The translations under genes were made by a program, and so were the position numbers. The notes beneath the pieces are model-generated. The model saw only the letters and a list, made by a program, of their open reading frames with translations, ran no database searches and had not been told where the DNA came from. From Artemia franciscana (taxonomy: Eukaryota; Arthropoda; Branchiopoda; Anostraca; Artemiidae), in contig NW_027062650.1 in NCBI RefSeq assembly GCF_032884065.1, forward strand, positions 39,131 through 103,130: DNA of 64,000 bases, written 5' to 3'. Positions 26,785-37,402 of this stretch are shown here, piece by piece; the stretch's first letter is position 1, and every line of letters begins with the position of its first letter.

Positions 26785-28479
26785 CAAACAGTTCGTGGTA
26801 ACGAACTGTAGTAAGGAGCGACCCGGCTCAATAGTAACCAAAACTCTAAAACACGGAATTTTGATATCAATAGTTACATCAAAAGAATCGCATTTTAATG
26901 CTGATTTTAAAAATATAAGTTTCATCAAGTTTAGTCTTACCCATCAGAAGTTAAGAGCCTGAGAAATCCGCCCTATTTTAGAAAATAGGGAGAAACACCC
27001 CCTAAAAGTCATAGAATCTTAATGAAAATCACACCATCAGATTTAGCGCATCAGAGAACCCTAATGTACAAGTCCAAGATCCTATCTACAAAAATGTGGA
27101 ATTTTGTATTTTTTCCCACAAGACAAATCACGGATGCGTGTTTATTTTATTTTTTTGTTTTTCTTTTTCCCAGGGGTGATCGTATCGACCCAGTGGTCCT
27201 AGAATTTTGAGAGAGGGTTCATTCTAATGGAAATGAAAAGTTCTAGTGCCCTTTTTAAGTGACCAAAAAAATCGGAGGGCACCTAGGCCCCCTCCCACGC
27301 TCATTTTTTCCCAAAGTAGTTGGATCAAAATTCTGAGATAGCCATTTTATTCACCATAGTTTAAAGACCTAATAACTATGTCTTTGGGGATGACTTACCC
27401 CCCCCCCCACAGTCCCCGTGGGAGGGGCTGCAAGTTGCAAATTTTGATCAGTGTTTGTATATATTGATGGTTATTGGGAAATGTAGAGAAGTTTTCAGGG
27501 GGATTTTTTTGTTGGGAGGAGGGGGTTGAGAAGAGGGGGCTATGTGGGGGAAATTTTCCATGGAGGAATTTGTCATGGGGAAAGAAGATTTCCATAAAGG
27601 GGGCGCAGCATTTTCTAGCATTATTTAAAAAAACAATGAGAAAATAAATATGAAAAGGTTTTTTCAACTGGAAGTATGGAGTAGCATTAAAACTTAAAAC
27701 AAACAGAAAATATTACGCATATAAGGGGTTCACCTCCTCCTAATACCTCACTCTTTACGCTAAAGGATTTTTAGTAATTTCAACTATTTATTCTACGGCC
27801 TTTGTGTTTCAGGGAACAAAATTTAAGCTTTAATGCAAAGAGTCATTGACGAGGTATTGACAAGTGGGCGAACCTTCTCATATACGTAATAAAAACATAC
27901 GAACATAGAAGTTTGTTACGTAAGCTAATTTGTAAGTTACGTATATCTTTTACTAATGAAAACGTTCGTAAAAACTAAAAGTTCTACTTGTCTTTTTAAG
28001 TACCCAAAAAATTGGAGAGCAACTGGGCTTCCTTCCCCTCCTTTTTTCGCAAATTCATTCGATCAAAACTATGGGAAAGCCATTGAGCCAAATAAATAAA
28101 TATGCAAATTTCGCTTTAATTATTCATCTGCGGAGAGCCGAAATCAGAACATGGATTAACTAAAAAACGTTCAGAAATTAAATAAAAAAAATCAAGTTTT
28201 TTTTAACTGAAAGTAAGGAGCGACATTAAAACTTAAAACGAACAGAAATTACGCCGTATATGAAAGGGGCTGCTCCTGCTTCAACGCCCTGCTCTTTACG
28301 CTAAAGTTTTTACTGTTTCAAAAAGTAGAGTTGAGAGAAAGAGTCAAACTTTAGTGCAAAGAGCAAGGCGTTGAAGAAGGAGCAGCCCCTTTCATATACA
28401 GGGTAATTTTTGTTCGTTTTAAGTTTTAATGTCGCTCCTTACTTTCAGTTAAAAAAACTTGTTTTTTTTTATTTAATTT
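26785..28479 (+). mobile_element. Modular fold-back element, copy 7 (full length)
   Basis: Complete plus-strand copy with the perfect terminal hairpin CAGTTCGTGGTAACGAACTG at 26789-26808, the whole body, the intermediate hairpin module (about 27715-27880) and the terminal palindrome (about 28195-28465). Palindrome cores are GCTTCAACGCCCTGCTC on the left and GAGCAAGGCGTTGAAG on the right, a variant shared with copy 6. Best template for a family consensus. No intact protein. Confidence 0.82.
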
Positions 28480-28621
28480 GCTCCCAAACACGGATTGCAC
28501 TCTAAGACAGTGAATGAGGATATCGGTGCCTTCGCAGCGCAAACCATTGGTCAGCATGTAAAAAGTCGTCCTAAGGTGCACAGCAAATGTAATGGGAGAG
28601 TATGAAACCAAATGGGGAAGT
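28480..28621. other. Spacer before a large palindrome
   Basis: Short stretch with no recognised feature. It may belong to the Penelope-like terminus that follows. Confidence 0.3.
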
Positions 28622-28985
28622 AAAAACAAATAAAAACCACTACCAAATATAATAAATACAATTGTCGCTACTTATCCACGTAGGGAAAAGCAGCTATGCG
28701 AGTTACTTCAATGAGAATCAAACAGCAACTGAGGAAAAATTTATGAAAATTGAAACTTAGTTAATTATTCTATTGCGAAATAATCCTCTTGTAAGCTAAC
28801 ATTGAAGCAACTCTTTTTGGTCTAGCTCCCAACAGAATAATTAACTAAGTTTCAATTTTCATAAATTTTTCCTCAGTTGCTCTTTGATTCTCATTGAAGT
28901 CACTCGCATAGCTGCTTTTCCCTACGTGGATAAGTAGCGACAATTGTATTTATTATATTTGGTGGTGGTTTTTATCTGTTTTTAG
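28622..28985. repeat. 150-bp-arm palindrome
   Basis: Left arm 28622-28771 and right arm 28834-28985 are near-perfect inverted copies around a 62-bp loop. Shared blocks include ATTGTCGCTACTTATCCACG and ACTTAGTTAATTATTCT with their complements. It sits immediately before a CTGAAGA...GCGAAATATCCG terminus of Penelope type, so it may be an inverted pair of truncated Penelope-like long terminal segments. Confidence 0.8.
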
Positions 28986-29015
28986 ATTAGTTTTCTTTTA
29001 ATTTTCTATCTTGTG

Positions 29016-29050
29016 CTGAAGACGCCTTGTTTTATACAGGCGAAATATCC
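29016..29050 (+). ncRNA. Degenerate hammerhead-like motif at a Penelope-type terminus
   Basis: CTGAAGA (29016-29022), a small stem formed by GCCT and AGGC with an intervening loop, then GAAATATCCG. This matches the order of hammerhead core elements CUGANGA, stem II, GAAA. Such ribozymes are known in Penelope-like elements. The stem carries an extra C and I cannot place a clean cleavage triplet, so this is probably a decayed or divergent version. Confidence 0.35.
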
Positions 29051-29140
29051 GCGTTGTTTAATCTTTTAATTCTACTGGCCGTCGTCTCGTTTGAAGTTTT
29101 CTTTTTGTAGAGTTTTATCTCTCTTGATTGTTTATTGTGA

Positions 29141-29249
29141 TACTGGAAATGAGAATATCGACCAGGTGGACAATTCTATTTACTTAGGTAGTATTATTAG
29201 TAAAGACGGTGGGCGCAGTGAAGATGGTAAAAGTAGAATAGCCAGGGCC
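29141..29249 (+). pseudogene. Fragment of RTE-type LINE ORF2
   Basis: Translates to NENIDQVDN.IYLGSIISKDGG and KSRIARA, matching NEKIDQVGSFSYLGSIISKD and the following residues of the intact LINE protein at 40987-43911 (about residues 760-797). Sequence on both sides is unrelated, so this is a short internal fragment. Confidence 0.8.
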
Positions 29250-30182
29250 CCCAACATCTCTCTATTTTCTTCCTTGTTCTTCTTTCATTTTTTTTACAGT
29301 TGACGGTTATCTCTCTGCTACCCTATGTAATCTTTTGTTTTTGATCAATCGACTTATCATCTCCGCAATTCCAACAATTTACAGATTATTCACACTCCAT
29401 CAGAGAGGTCTGACTTCAACCTTCCAACAGCTTGCAACAGGATCTGAAACACGTTCCCTGAGCTTGCATGAAGCGGCCCCTCGTTTGGTACTCTCAAAAA
29501 TTATGTTAGAGAATTTCTAGCTATCAAAAAGTATTTTCTGGTTTTCCTTGGAGTTGATGTCTCCGGTTTGAGTTGGATATTTAACTTAGTTGGCGAAATT
29601 ATACGCTACCCCTGCCTAGCTTGTCATTTTGGGGATTATTAAGATGGGCGACTAGATTTTTTTGCATTTTGTCCATATTTTTTTGTGTTGGTATTTTTTT
29701 ATCTCCTGTTCTTTCCCGGCTATGGAGCCTTATGGGGGAGATTGTTACGAAGTAGTTTTTTGCTTATGAAATTTATTGTTAAACTAGATCTACATTGCAT
29801 GGGCAACGTGAGGTATTGCGGCAACCTTTGTTCGGCTTCGCCGAGTAGTGTTGTTAGAGCAACACTTTGGTCTTGTTCCCTAGCTTTGATTAAACGCTGA
29901 AGTTGTTAATCTATAAGGATCTTCAAATAAATACTAGGCACACAAACTCGCAAAAGTTGCAAACCCTTCATCGCTGAAGATGATTGCAGCCTAACACCCC
30001 ATTTTTACTTACAAATCCCCCACATGTCTTACCACTGGAACCAAATTGGTCTTACTATCAAATACACCAGAAACAAATAATGGGTATACATACTAACAAG
30101 ATTTACAAACCCCTTATTGCCGAAGATGACCATGAGATAACAGTCGACTGTTGCTTAAAACTCCCCTATATGTCTCACAATT
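29250..30182. other. No gene recognised
   Basis: Contains two small adjacent hairpins at about 29832-29862 (CGGCTTCGCCG and GTGTTG...CAACAC) and low-complexity stretches. A repeated word pair (GAAGATGA near 29978 and 30122) suggests an eroded extension of the following tandem repeat. Confidence 0.35.
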
Positions 30183-30808
30183 GGTATAGGCCTATTTTTG
30201 GCTTCAGTGTGTACCTTACTACTGAAGTGGTCAACCACTTTAAACTTTCAAACTGGTATATCTCATGAAGGAATATTTCTAACAAGAAATGGATGAGATA
30301 CTCTTTGATCAGCTCACCAAGAGCTATCGATTGCCATTAAAAAAAAATCTATCTGTCTTAGTTCAAAAGTAGCCTTTTTTTTCCGTAGGCCAAGTTTCTA
30401 ACGTCATCGCTTAGAAAGGAGCAAAGGATAAACTATAATTTCTTTAGCAATGCGAGAACTTTTAAAGTTTAAGAGGCACTTCTGATACCATTTCTGTATC
30501 AGCCTATTTTTGGTTTCAGTGTGTACCTTACTACTGAAGTTGTCAACCCCTTTAAATTTTCAAACTGATATATCATGAAGGAATTTTTCTACCAAAAAAT
30601 GAACGAGATATACTTTGATCAGCTCATCAAGAGCTATCGACTGCCGAAAAAAAACAAAAAACTATCTGTCTTAGTTAAAAAGTTGACTTTTTTGCCATAG
30701 GCCACGTTTCTAATATCATCACTTAGAAAGGAGCAAAATAAACCCATATTTTTTTTTAGCAATGAGAGAACTTTCAAAGCTTAAGAGGCACATCTGATAC
30801 CATTTCTC
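30183..30808 (+). repeat. Two-copy tandem duplication, unit about 312 bp
   Basis: Unit 1 (about 30183-30496) and unit 2 (about 30497-30808) share blocks such as TTCAGTGTGTACCTTACTAC, TTTGATCAGCTCA.CAAGAG and TCACTTAGAAAGGAGCAAA, with many substitutions and small indels. Frames are broken in both, so this is non-coding or decayed. Confidence 0.85.
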
Positions 30809-31240
30809 TAGCGCAATCCCAATTGCAAAAAACCGAATGATACACTCATCTGAAATCACAAACAGAAATGGGTAGAAACAATAGAATTTTTGCCCCAGGC
30901 AAGAATTCTACGAAGCCTTCCAAAATACAAAGTCATATTCATCAATCCAGCCTAAGGTCCACCTTTTTCATAAAAACCGCAGAGGTTAGACCCTTACCAC
31001 TTTCTAGGAATAAGCTGAAATCGGGGTGCTAGGAACAAAAAAAAAGGAAAAAAAACAAAACCAAAGTGTAACTGTTTTTTTTTTTTTTTAATATATCCAT
31101 ATATGTATAAATACAACTATTGATGGCTTCGTGAGTAGAGTGGAGATTGTAGGAGGGGGTTAATAATAAACTTTAGCATCAGTATCAGCTTTCATCCGGA
31201 AAACCTTACTGGCATAATTTAGTTTTTAATTGTTTTTGAT
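30809..31240. other. No gene recognised
   Basis: AT-rich, A- and T-run containing sequence up to the target duplication of the hAT-like element. Confidence 0.4.
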
Positions 31241-31248
31241 GCCAAACC
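31241..31248. repeat. Left 8-bp target-site duplication
   Basis: GCCAAACC, repeated exactly at 33342-33349. Confidence 0.8.
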
Positions 31249-33341
31249 TAGTATTGTAACTGGTAAAATCCGTCACGGTAAAATTGACTATTTTACCGTA
31301 ACTTTATGGATTACATAAAATTGTAATCCCCGTAAAATTGGTATGTTACCTATTTTACATATTACACCGGTATTTTTCCGGCATCTTACATATTTTACTG
31401 ACATATTTTATGACGCTTTGCAGTTTTCAGAGCACTAAAGTGCGAAGAGGCTGGCAGAAAAAACGTTGAATATTATTTTGTTTTGTGTTTAGCTGTGTTC
31501 CCCGGTGTAAAAGGCGGTTTGTCTGACTTAGCTCTCTTGTTATCAGAACGATAAAGTGTATTATAGTATAGGCAATTATAAATTTAAAATGGTGACACAT
31601 ACATAAGAAAAACACGAAAAAAAATAAATAACATTAAATAGCTGAGAAAAATGAGGGTAATGTCAAGCAGAAAAAGAAGCGAAAATGATAGAGATGGATG
31701 CTTCTTCAGAGACTTCCGCCCAGCAGTCTTCAGTGCTCAAAAAAAAAGAAGGGGAAATTAACCTTTTGAATTAAACCTAACTGATCAGAAACAAGACTGA
31801 ATAAAAAAAAAGTCAGAATAAATGAAGAACTATTCACCGATTAGATCGGACCAGAATTCTCCGCTTAATGATTAACTGAACTTGTCTACTGACCCAACTT
31901 TCATTAAAAGTGTGATCACATGATCGTATATTTAAACTGAAGAAAAAAGTTATTTGAATCCTTTACTTTTAAGTTATTGTAAATTGCACTTATAAGAATA
32001 TCTTCAGTATCTCTTTTTAAAGCAAGGCCTCTATTTATAGATTCTTTTTAAATTTAAATTTCCTTCCTAAAATTATGTGGGAAGCCATTTGATTCAAACA
32101 TTAAAGTTGTCTCATCAAAAAGAACTACATGATCTAGATTTTCAACAATGTGGAGGGTCAAAGCAGAATCAAAATCCTCATTTTTATCTTAAATTTCACA
32201 TCTCAGAAAAATCTTGTATTCATGCCGTCTTCTCCAATGTATTAATATTTGTTCGTTTAATTTTTCCCAGAGGCATTTCTATAGGAAGGGGTGGTCAAAT
32301 AAGCTTTGGAGGTGGCTGAGAAAATTGAAAGTCGAAAATTTCAGTCCCCTTTTTAAGATTTAGCCTGCTTTTCAATCAATTGCTACGGAATGTTACTGAC
32401 AACAGTGTCTAACAGAAATGTCTATTCTAGTTTATCGGCCCTTGTGTTTTAGCAGTTACTTTGAAAGATTCTTCACATAAATATAGAATTAGGTCTAAGG
32501 GAGAGAAGATGGGAGGGTGGAGGTACAAATAGATATATAATCATCAGAACCGTATACAAGACTTTCATTCGGGGAAGGGGAGAGCTTTTGAACACGCAGT
32601 CACCTGAATGACAATCTCAGTCTGAAGGAGAGGAGCTAGATATGTAAGGAAATCCTGTTGAAGACAGTCTTAACGACTTTGAAAGTGACTGTGTGTTCCA
32701 CTCTTATGATTTAGTGCTTATATAATCTAAGTCATCAAAGTGTCACAAACCCCTTTTTTTATTGTATTTGGTACTTTTATACATAAATGAAAAATAACAT
32801 ATATATGATATAAGGAATGTAGCTGAATACGGCTATTTAAATATGTAAGGCTCTTAGGGTAACATTTCTTAAGTTTAAAAGTAGAAAAAATTACTAATAG
32901 GATTTTACTCCTAAGTAATGGTAAACTTAATTTATCTTGTTTTTTATTTTTTTATTCATTTATTTTTATACAAAATAGATGTCCCAAAATCAGGCACTGT
33001 CCAATTGCTGAGGTATTACCCTAGGCAAAAGATTACCAAAGGTATAAACTAGAAGGTTAATTAAATTCATAAAACTCTAGATGAAGAGCATAACCTTTTT
33101 TAAGCCCAATAAAATCCGAATCATTAAAAAAAAATCATTAAAAGCTGAAAGTAATGCTTAAAAAGAAAGGCTCAACTGGTTTAGTAGCTACAGGGCAACT
33201 CTAAAAAATCAATTTTACCCTCTATTTCCCAGGGAGTACCTTATTTTACCAATTTCATCTTATTTACCAATTTTATCTTTTTTTCCACCTTTACCTATTT
33301 CACTTACCGAATTTTTATTTTACGGTAAGTTTACAACACTA
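31249..33341. mobile_element. hAT-like non-autonomous DNA transposon
   Basis: A 2,093-bp element between perfect 8-bp direct repeats. The left end is TAGTATTGTAACTGGTAAAA and the right end, read inward, is TAGTGTTGTAAACTTACCGT, giving a short imperfect terminal inverted repeat. Both subterminal regions are rich in GGTAAAAT or ATTTTACC words (31260-31400 and 33190-33330), as expected for transposase binding sites. Eight-base target duplications and a TAGNGTTG-type end fit the hAT superfamily. No transposase frame is present inside, so it would depend on a transposase supplied elsewhere. Confidence 0.78.
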
Positions 33342-33349
33342 GCCAAACC
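33342..33349. repeat. Right 8-bp target-site duplication
   Basis: GCCAAACC, identical to 31241-31248. Confidence 0.8.
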
Positions 33350-33919
33350 CACTTGACCATTAAAAGAAAAAATGAACTTGTAAGAGGGTAGCTCTTGCCC
33401 TCTATGGATTTTTACTAAGTTTCTTCCCATGTATGAATAGTACCAGAAGATCAAGCTTCACATAGTCCCTGGCACTCAACATGCGGAAGGTTTCTTGTAT
33501 ATATGTGATTCTCGAATTAAACATTAGCATACTAATCGCGCTATTCTTTAATTTTTAGTATTGAGGTAGCAAACCAGCATTCAATTGAACTAACAAATTA
33601 TGGCGTTATGGCCTTCTTCCTGTTTATCCTTCACAAAATCCTAACTTTTATAAGGATTTGTAAAAAATCCATAACTCATCTGACAATATTCTCTAAGTTG
33701 AAAGTAAGACTGTAAGGCCTTGTTGGCTGCTCAATCTGCATCAGGTCATGCAAGTATCGTGACAGTTCCTATGATTCAGCCACAACAAACTCAAGCCAGT
33801 TTGTGGGGTTCACACGACGAAGTTTTAGTAGTCAGTCCCAAGCATGGTTTGCCAGCAACTGGATCTATCATGGTTCTTTAGATTTTCAAAAGTGAGTTTA
33901 TATTTCCAAGAAAAACGAT
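33350..33919. other. Probably decayed hAT transposase flank
   Basis: No open gene. The part from about 33700 may be the eroded upstream continuation of the transposase relic that follows, but I cannot align it to a motif. Confidence 0.3.
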
Positions 33920-34113
33920 CCATTCAAGCATCGTAACATGGGGTATCAGAAATACCTATACGAAGTTGCCACGAAATTAATTTTCGTGCCCACCACCTAC
34001 ATCTTTTTTGAGAGTGTTTTTCAAGATTAGCCGGTTACTCGCTGAAAAATGGAACTGATCCTCAGACAGAAAAAATTGACATGTTGCTTTTTTTAATAGC
34101 CAAAAACAGTCAG
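33920..34113 (+). pseudogene. hAT transposase C-terminal dimerisation domain, frameshifted
   Basis: One frame gives YLYEVATKLIFVPTTYIFFE then SVF. A shift near 34022 continues in another frame with SRLAGYSLKNGTDPQTEKID and MLLFLIAKN. This is the typical hAT C-terminal pattern (E.VFS.AG ... ..ID MLLFL..N). Frameshift and missing N-terminus mean a pseudogene. It lies about 600 bp right of the non-autonomous hAT-like element. Whether it is related to it is unknown. Confidence 0.65.
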
Positions 34114-35024
34114 TAGTTTTATCATGCAGACTTGAATTTTAGCAAAACCAAGAGTTAATCTGAGCAAAAACCTTATCCAAACATTGATTTTGATATGTCG
34201 AAAGTATCAATATTAATTGGTCAAATTATTGTCAAACACTACATACAGATGCAACTTACGTCCGCGGCATTCTGTTCAGTATTTTCAAGGAACAGTCCCA
34301 AGTGTCCGAACACACTAAAATAATCCAGACAGTCTATTTTGTAGAAAAACCGGATGACAGTGTAGAAAAGCATTGCTGTCTCTTGCTTTCAATTTCCCAA
34401 CAGAAAGAAAAATCTAGATTGGACGGCTTTTTCTTTTTCATCCCCTTTTTGCGGTATGAGCAAAGACTTCTATGGAAAAAAATATAATAAGAAAGTACTC
34501 TGTGGGACGAATTCCCATTTTAGATAGTAAGCACCATTTGTGTTTTAGTGGGTTTTAAGGGTGGGAAGCCGGGTAGTTGACAATAGTGAAAGTGCTGTAC
34601 AAAGTAGACAACCTAACTAAATTTTACCTAATTTATTTTACCTTACTTTTTTAACTAAATTTTACCTAACTAAAATCAATATTACACTTTTATAGTAGAT
34701 GGATGATGTTAAAAGTTAGGTAAATTTTACCGAACTTTTCTTGTTGAAGAATTTAAAAATAAGGAAAACCTTGCTGTCAGTAAGATTTCGAAGATGTTTG
34801 AACACCCTGCTTATGTCTTTCTTCCTCTTTCTTTCCATCTTTATTTTCCATCTTATGTCTTTTTTCCATCTTTCTTGTCTTTCTTTCTCGATTTCGTCAT
34901 CTTTGCTTTGGACAAATTTCTCTCGTTCACGATTTCACGTTGTTGCAGATGCTTTTTAGCTCCTTTAGGATATCATGTCACCATGTAATCTAGCCTCCCG
35001 CCTCAGTACTATAACATGCGAAGT
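34114..35024. other. No gene recognised
   Basis: Pyrimidine-rich low-complexity sequence at 34800-34900. The part from about 34900 may continue the LINE relic on the minus strand but is too eroded to call. Confidence 0.35.
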
Positions 35025-35440
35025 TTTTTTCTGAAATCCAAGCTTTCTTGGGGTGCCTCTTTTTGCCTAGGACTTGTTGCACGGCTTTATGCGTTTGAGA
35101 CTTAAAATACTTCCAGGCATCTTCGCTGTTCGTCAGAGTGTGAAGTACCTCAAATCGGTTTGATACCTCGACGACGTTCTTTCACTTGGCGTCCAACTCC
35201 TTCAGTTTCTAGACATCAATAACTGTTGGCTTCGCTTCTGATCGCTGGGCTTTCAAGAGAAGCTGAACTTCAGCGCAGAGAAGTCTGTAGTCAGCATTTC
35301 CAAGTTCGACTGATCTGTACGTTCTGCAATTCCTCATTGACGAACTCCAACGTTTCGAGGTGATAACAAAGTTAATCATTTTCTTGTGCGACGTGGATTG
35401 TGCAACATTGAAAAGCCTGTTAGTACCAGTGCCAGCAGCA
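35025..35440 (-). pseudogene. LINE relic (endonuclease to pre-RT region)
   Basis: Minus-strand translation reads ADYRLLCAEVQLLLKAQ, then after two stop codons NRFEVLHTLTNSEDAWKYFK and KKRHPKKAWISEK. This is typical of the linker after the endonuclease in RTE/BovB-like LINE proteins (the type often annotated craniofacial development protein 2-like). Stops and missing catalytic parts make it a pseudogene. It is a different lineage from the intact LINE at 40987. Confidence 0.7.
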
Positions 35441-36386
35441 AATTTTTGAGAAGTTGCACTATTTATACAGCAAAGAGGTTGCGCTATTTATGCAATATAT
35501 ATACAGTAAAGAGATTTATACAAAATAGTTTCTTATAAATTTAAAAAGAAGAGGTCCATCAAACAGAAAATAAAAAGAATAAAGTCAAATATTCTTCCAA
35601 TCGCACCATCAATAAATAAATGAAACCCAAAACGAACATACATTACCTGAATGAAAGGTAATACATTAGGAAATATAATGAAAGGTAATACATTAGGTAA
35701 TACATTAGGTAATACAAAGGAACATACATTACCTGAAAACGAACATACATTACCTGAATTACCTGAACATAATATACCTGAATCAAACTCATAGCGAGGT
35801 AAATTAAACGTGAGTAGCCTGACAATCCCCCTGCCTTCTCAAGACCAGAACACGATTTGCAAATTACCGAAAATAAAATGCGTTTTAAGCTTTTTCACTT
35901 TTTTAGCTTTATTAAATCAAAAATTATTAAGACTTTAAGGAATAAATAAAAGTATGTGTATAATAAACTGTCAATCCATATTCATTTGTTGTTGTTTTTT
36001 TTTTATAGTAAAGTACAAATTGTGTTCTGGTCTAGAGATGGCATGGGGGTTGTCACCCCTAATCAAATTAATTTCTACCAGTTTTGAGTTTGACTATGGT
36101 AATTTCTGTTTGTATTGAATTTCATTTACTGATTGTTGGTGATTTGTAGTAGTTTTAAGCTTGGAGGAATATTTTACTTTATTTTTGCACATTTTTGGCT
36201 TAATGGAACTCTTTACTTTTCTTTGAAAAGGAAATTTGGTGAAAAACTTTGTTTGAATTAATTAGTAAACATGGTAGATGCAGTGGATATATTAAAATTA
36301 GAAAAAATAAGACTCAGAGTTTTTTTCATAGTTGAAAAACCTTCAAATATTATGTTAATTAAAAATCCAATATTTAAAAAATATGA
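35441..36386. other. Minisatellite and AT-rich DNA
   Basis: Includes a palindromic minisatellite at about 35640-35785 and otherwise AT-rich sequence with no gene. Confidence 0.4.
35640..35785. repeat. GGTAATACATTA / TACATTACCTGA minisatellite
   Basis: Tandem words AGGTAATACATTA on the left and their complement-like AACATACATTACCTGA on the right, so the block is repetitive and partly self-complementary. Confidence 0.8.
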
Positions 36387-36670
36387 AATAGAAAGATTAG
36401 TCTAAAAACCAGAGTTAGAAGCTACACTGATGTCTAAAGTCAAGTAATGTTCTGAAACGTGGTCGCTTCAGAAAACGACGAAGGATTTATTAGATACTTT
36501 CCAGGGGAACTTTTTAATTGTTAACATACGATAAATTTGGTTTTATGCCGCTTCTTAAGGCTATAATGAGACAAAGGTTGAGATGGGTAGAATAATTTTT
36601 GTGGATGAAAGATAATAGATTACCAAAGATCTTCCTTTTCATCCACTCATCTAAGGTCAAAACCTGGCCG
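36387..36670 (+). pseudogene. Degenerate fragment of the RTE-type LINE ORF2
   Basis: DNA-level similarity to bases about 43420-43740 of the intact LINE: GAAGCTACACTGATGTCTAA, TTACTAGATGTTTTCCAG-like TTATTAGATACTTTCCAGGG, GGCTATAATGAGACAAAGGT and GATAATAGATTACCAAAGAT. Frames are destroyed by indels. Old 3' fragment. Confidence 0.75.
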
Positions 36671-37214
36671 CAGGGTAAGTGTTCACCCCGACAGCTGGCT
36701 TTACCATCCTCAGTTTTGTCTGGTTTAAATGTACCTTTGTTTGGGAGATTCCTGGACCTTTGATTGACAGTTCAAAGAGGAGGACCTTCTAGACTTTTCA
36801 AAGAGAGTTCACTGACGGAAAATGGCAAAGGACAGATTCTTTGACAAGTACAGTTTTATACAAGCCTTGACTGATACCTAAATCGAAAAGCTACAGTAAT
36901 GGAAGTATAAAGCAAGAATTACAACAACTTTTATATTAAACAAGGTTGACATGAACATATATTAAGCACCTCTGTTAGACTAGACACACATAGCTTTTGA
37001 TAACTAGGCTAGTTCTTACAATTCAATGATTTTAACCTGAAAAACTAATTAAGGGAATGAACAAGCATGGACAACGTAATTAACTTAATTACTTATTATA
37101 TCAATTAATATATATCTATTAAGGATAAAACTTAATAGAGCTCAGTAAATGGTTACCAAATAGTTGTATCCCTCCTTTAACGATTCACAAAAATGTTTAA
37201 TGATTGATAGATAA
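36671..37214. other. No gene recognised
   Basis: AT-rich sequence. On the minus strand this would be 3' flank of the candidate exon that follows. Confidence 0.4.
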
Positions 37215-37402
37215 TCACCACTTTCCGAATTTGTACTTGTGAACATTCCATACAGAAACTAAAGTTTCACCAACTAATACTGATAAATCCTCATAGGACA
37301 AAACCATTTGAGGCCACAAAACTACCAACCCTATTTTATCCAGAGAGTTCCCCTTGTCTCCTTCCATTCTTGCACCTTCTTTGATATGAATATTTTCTAA
37401 TA
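37215..37402 (-). CDS. Candidate terminal coding exon, product unknown
   Basis: On the minus strand a T-rich tract ending GCATAG precedes base 37402. An open frame follows with residues IHIKEGARMEGDKGNSLDKI and later VLWPQMVLSYEDLSVLVGET, ending KYKFGKW and a stop at 37215-37217. The composition is protein-like and not repeat-derived, but no family is recognised and no partner exon has been identified. Could also be a chance frame or an old transposon fragment. Confidence 0.3.
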
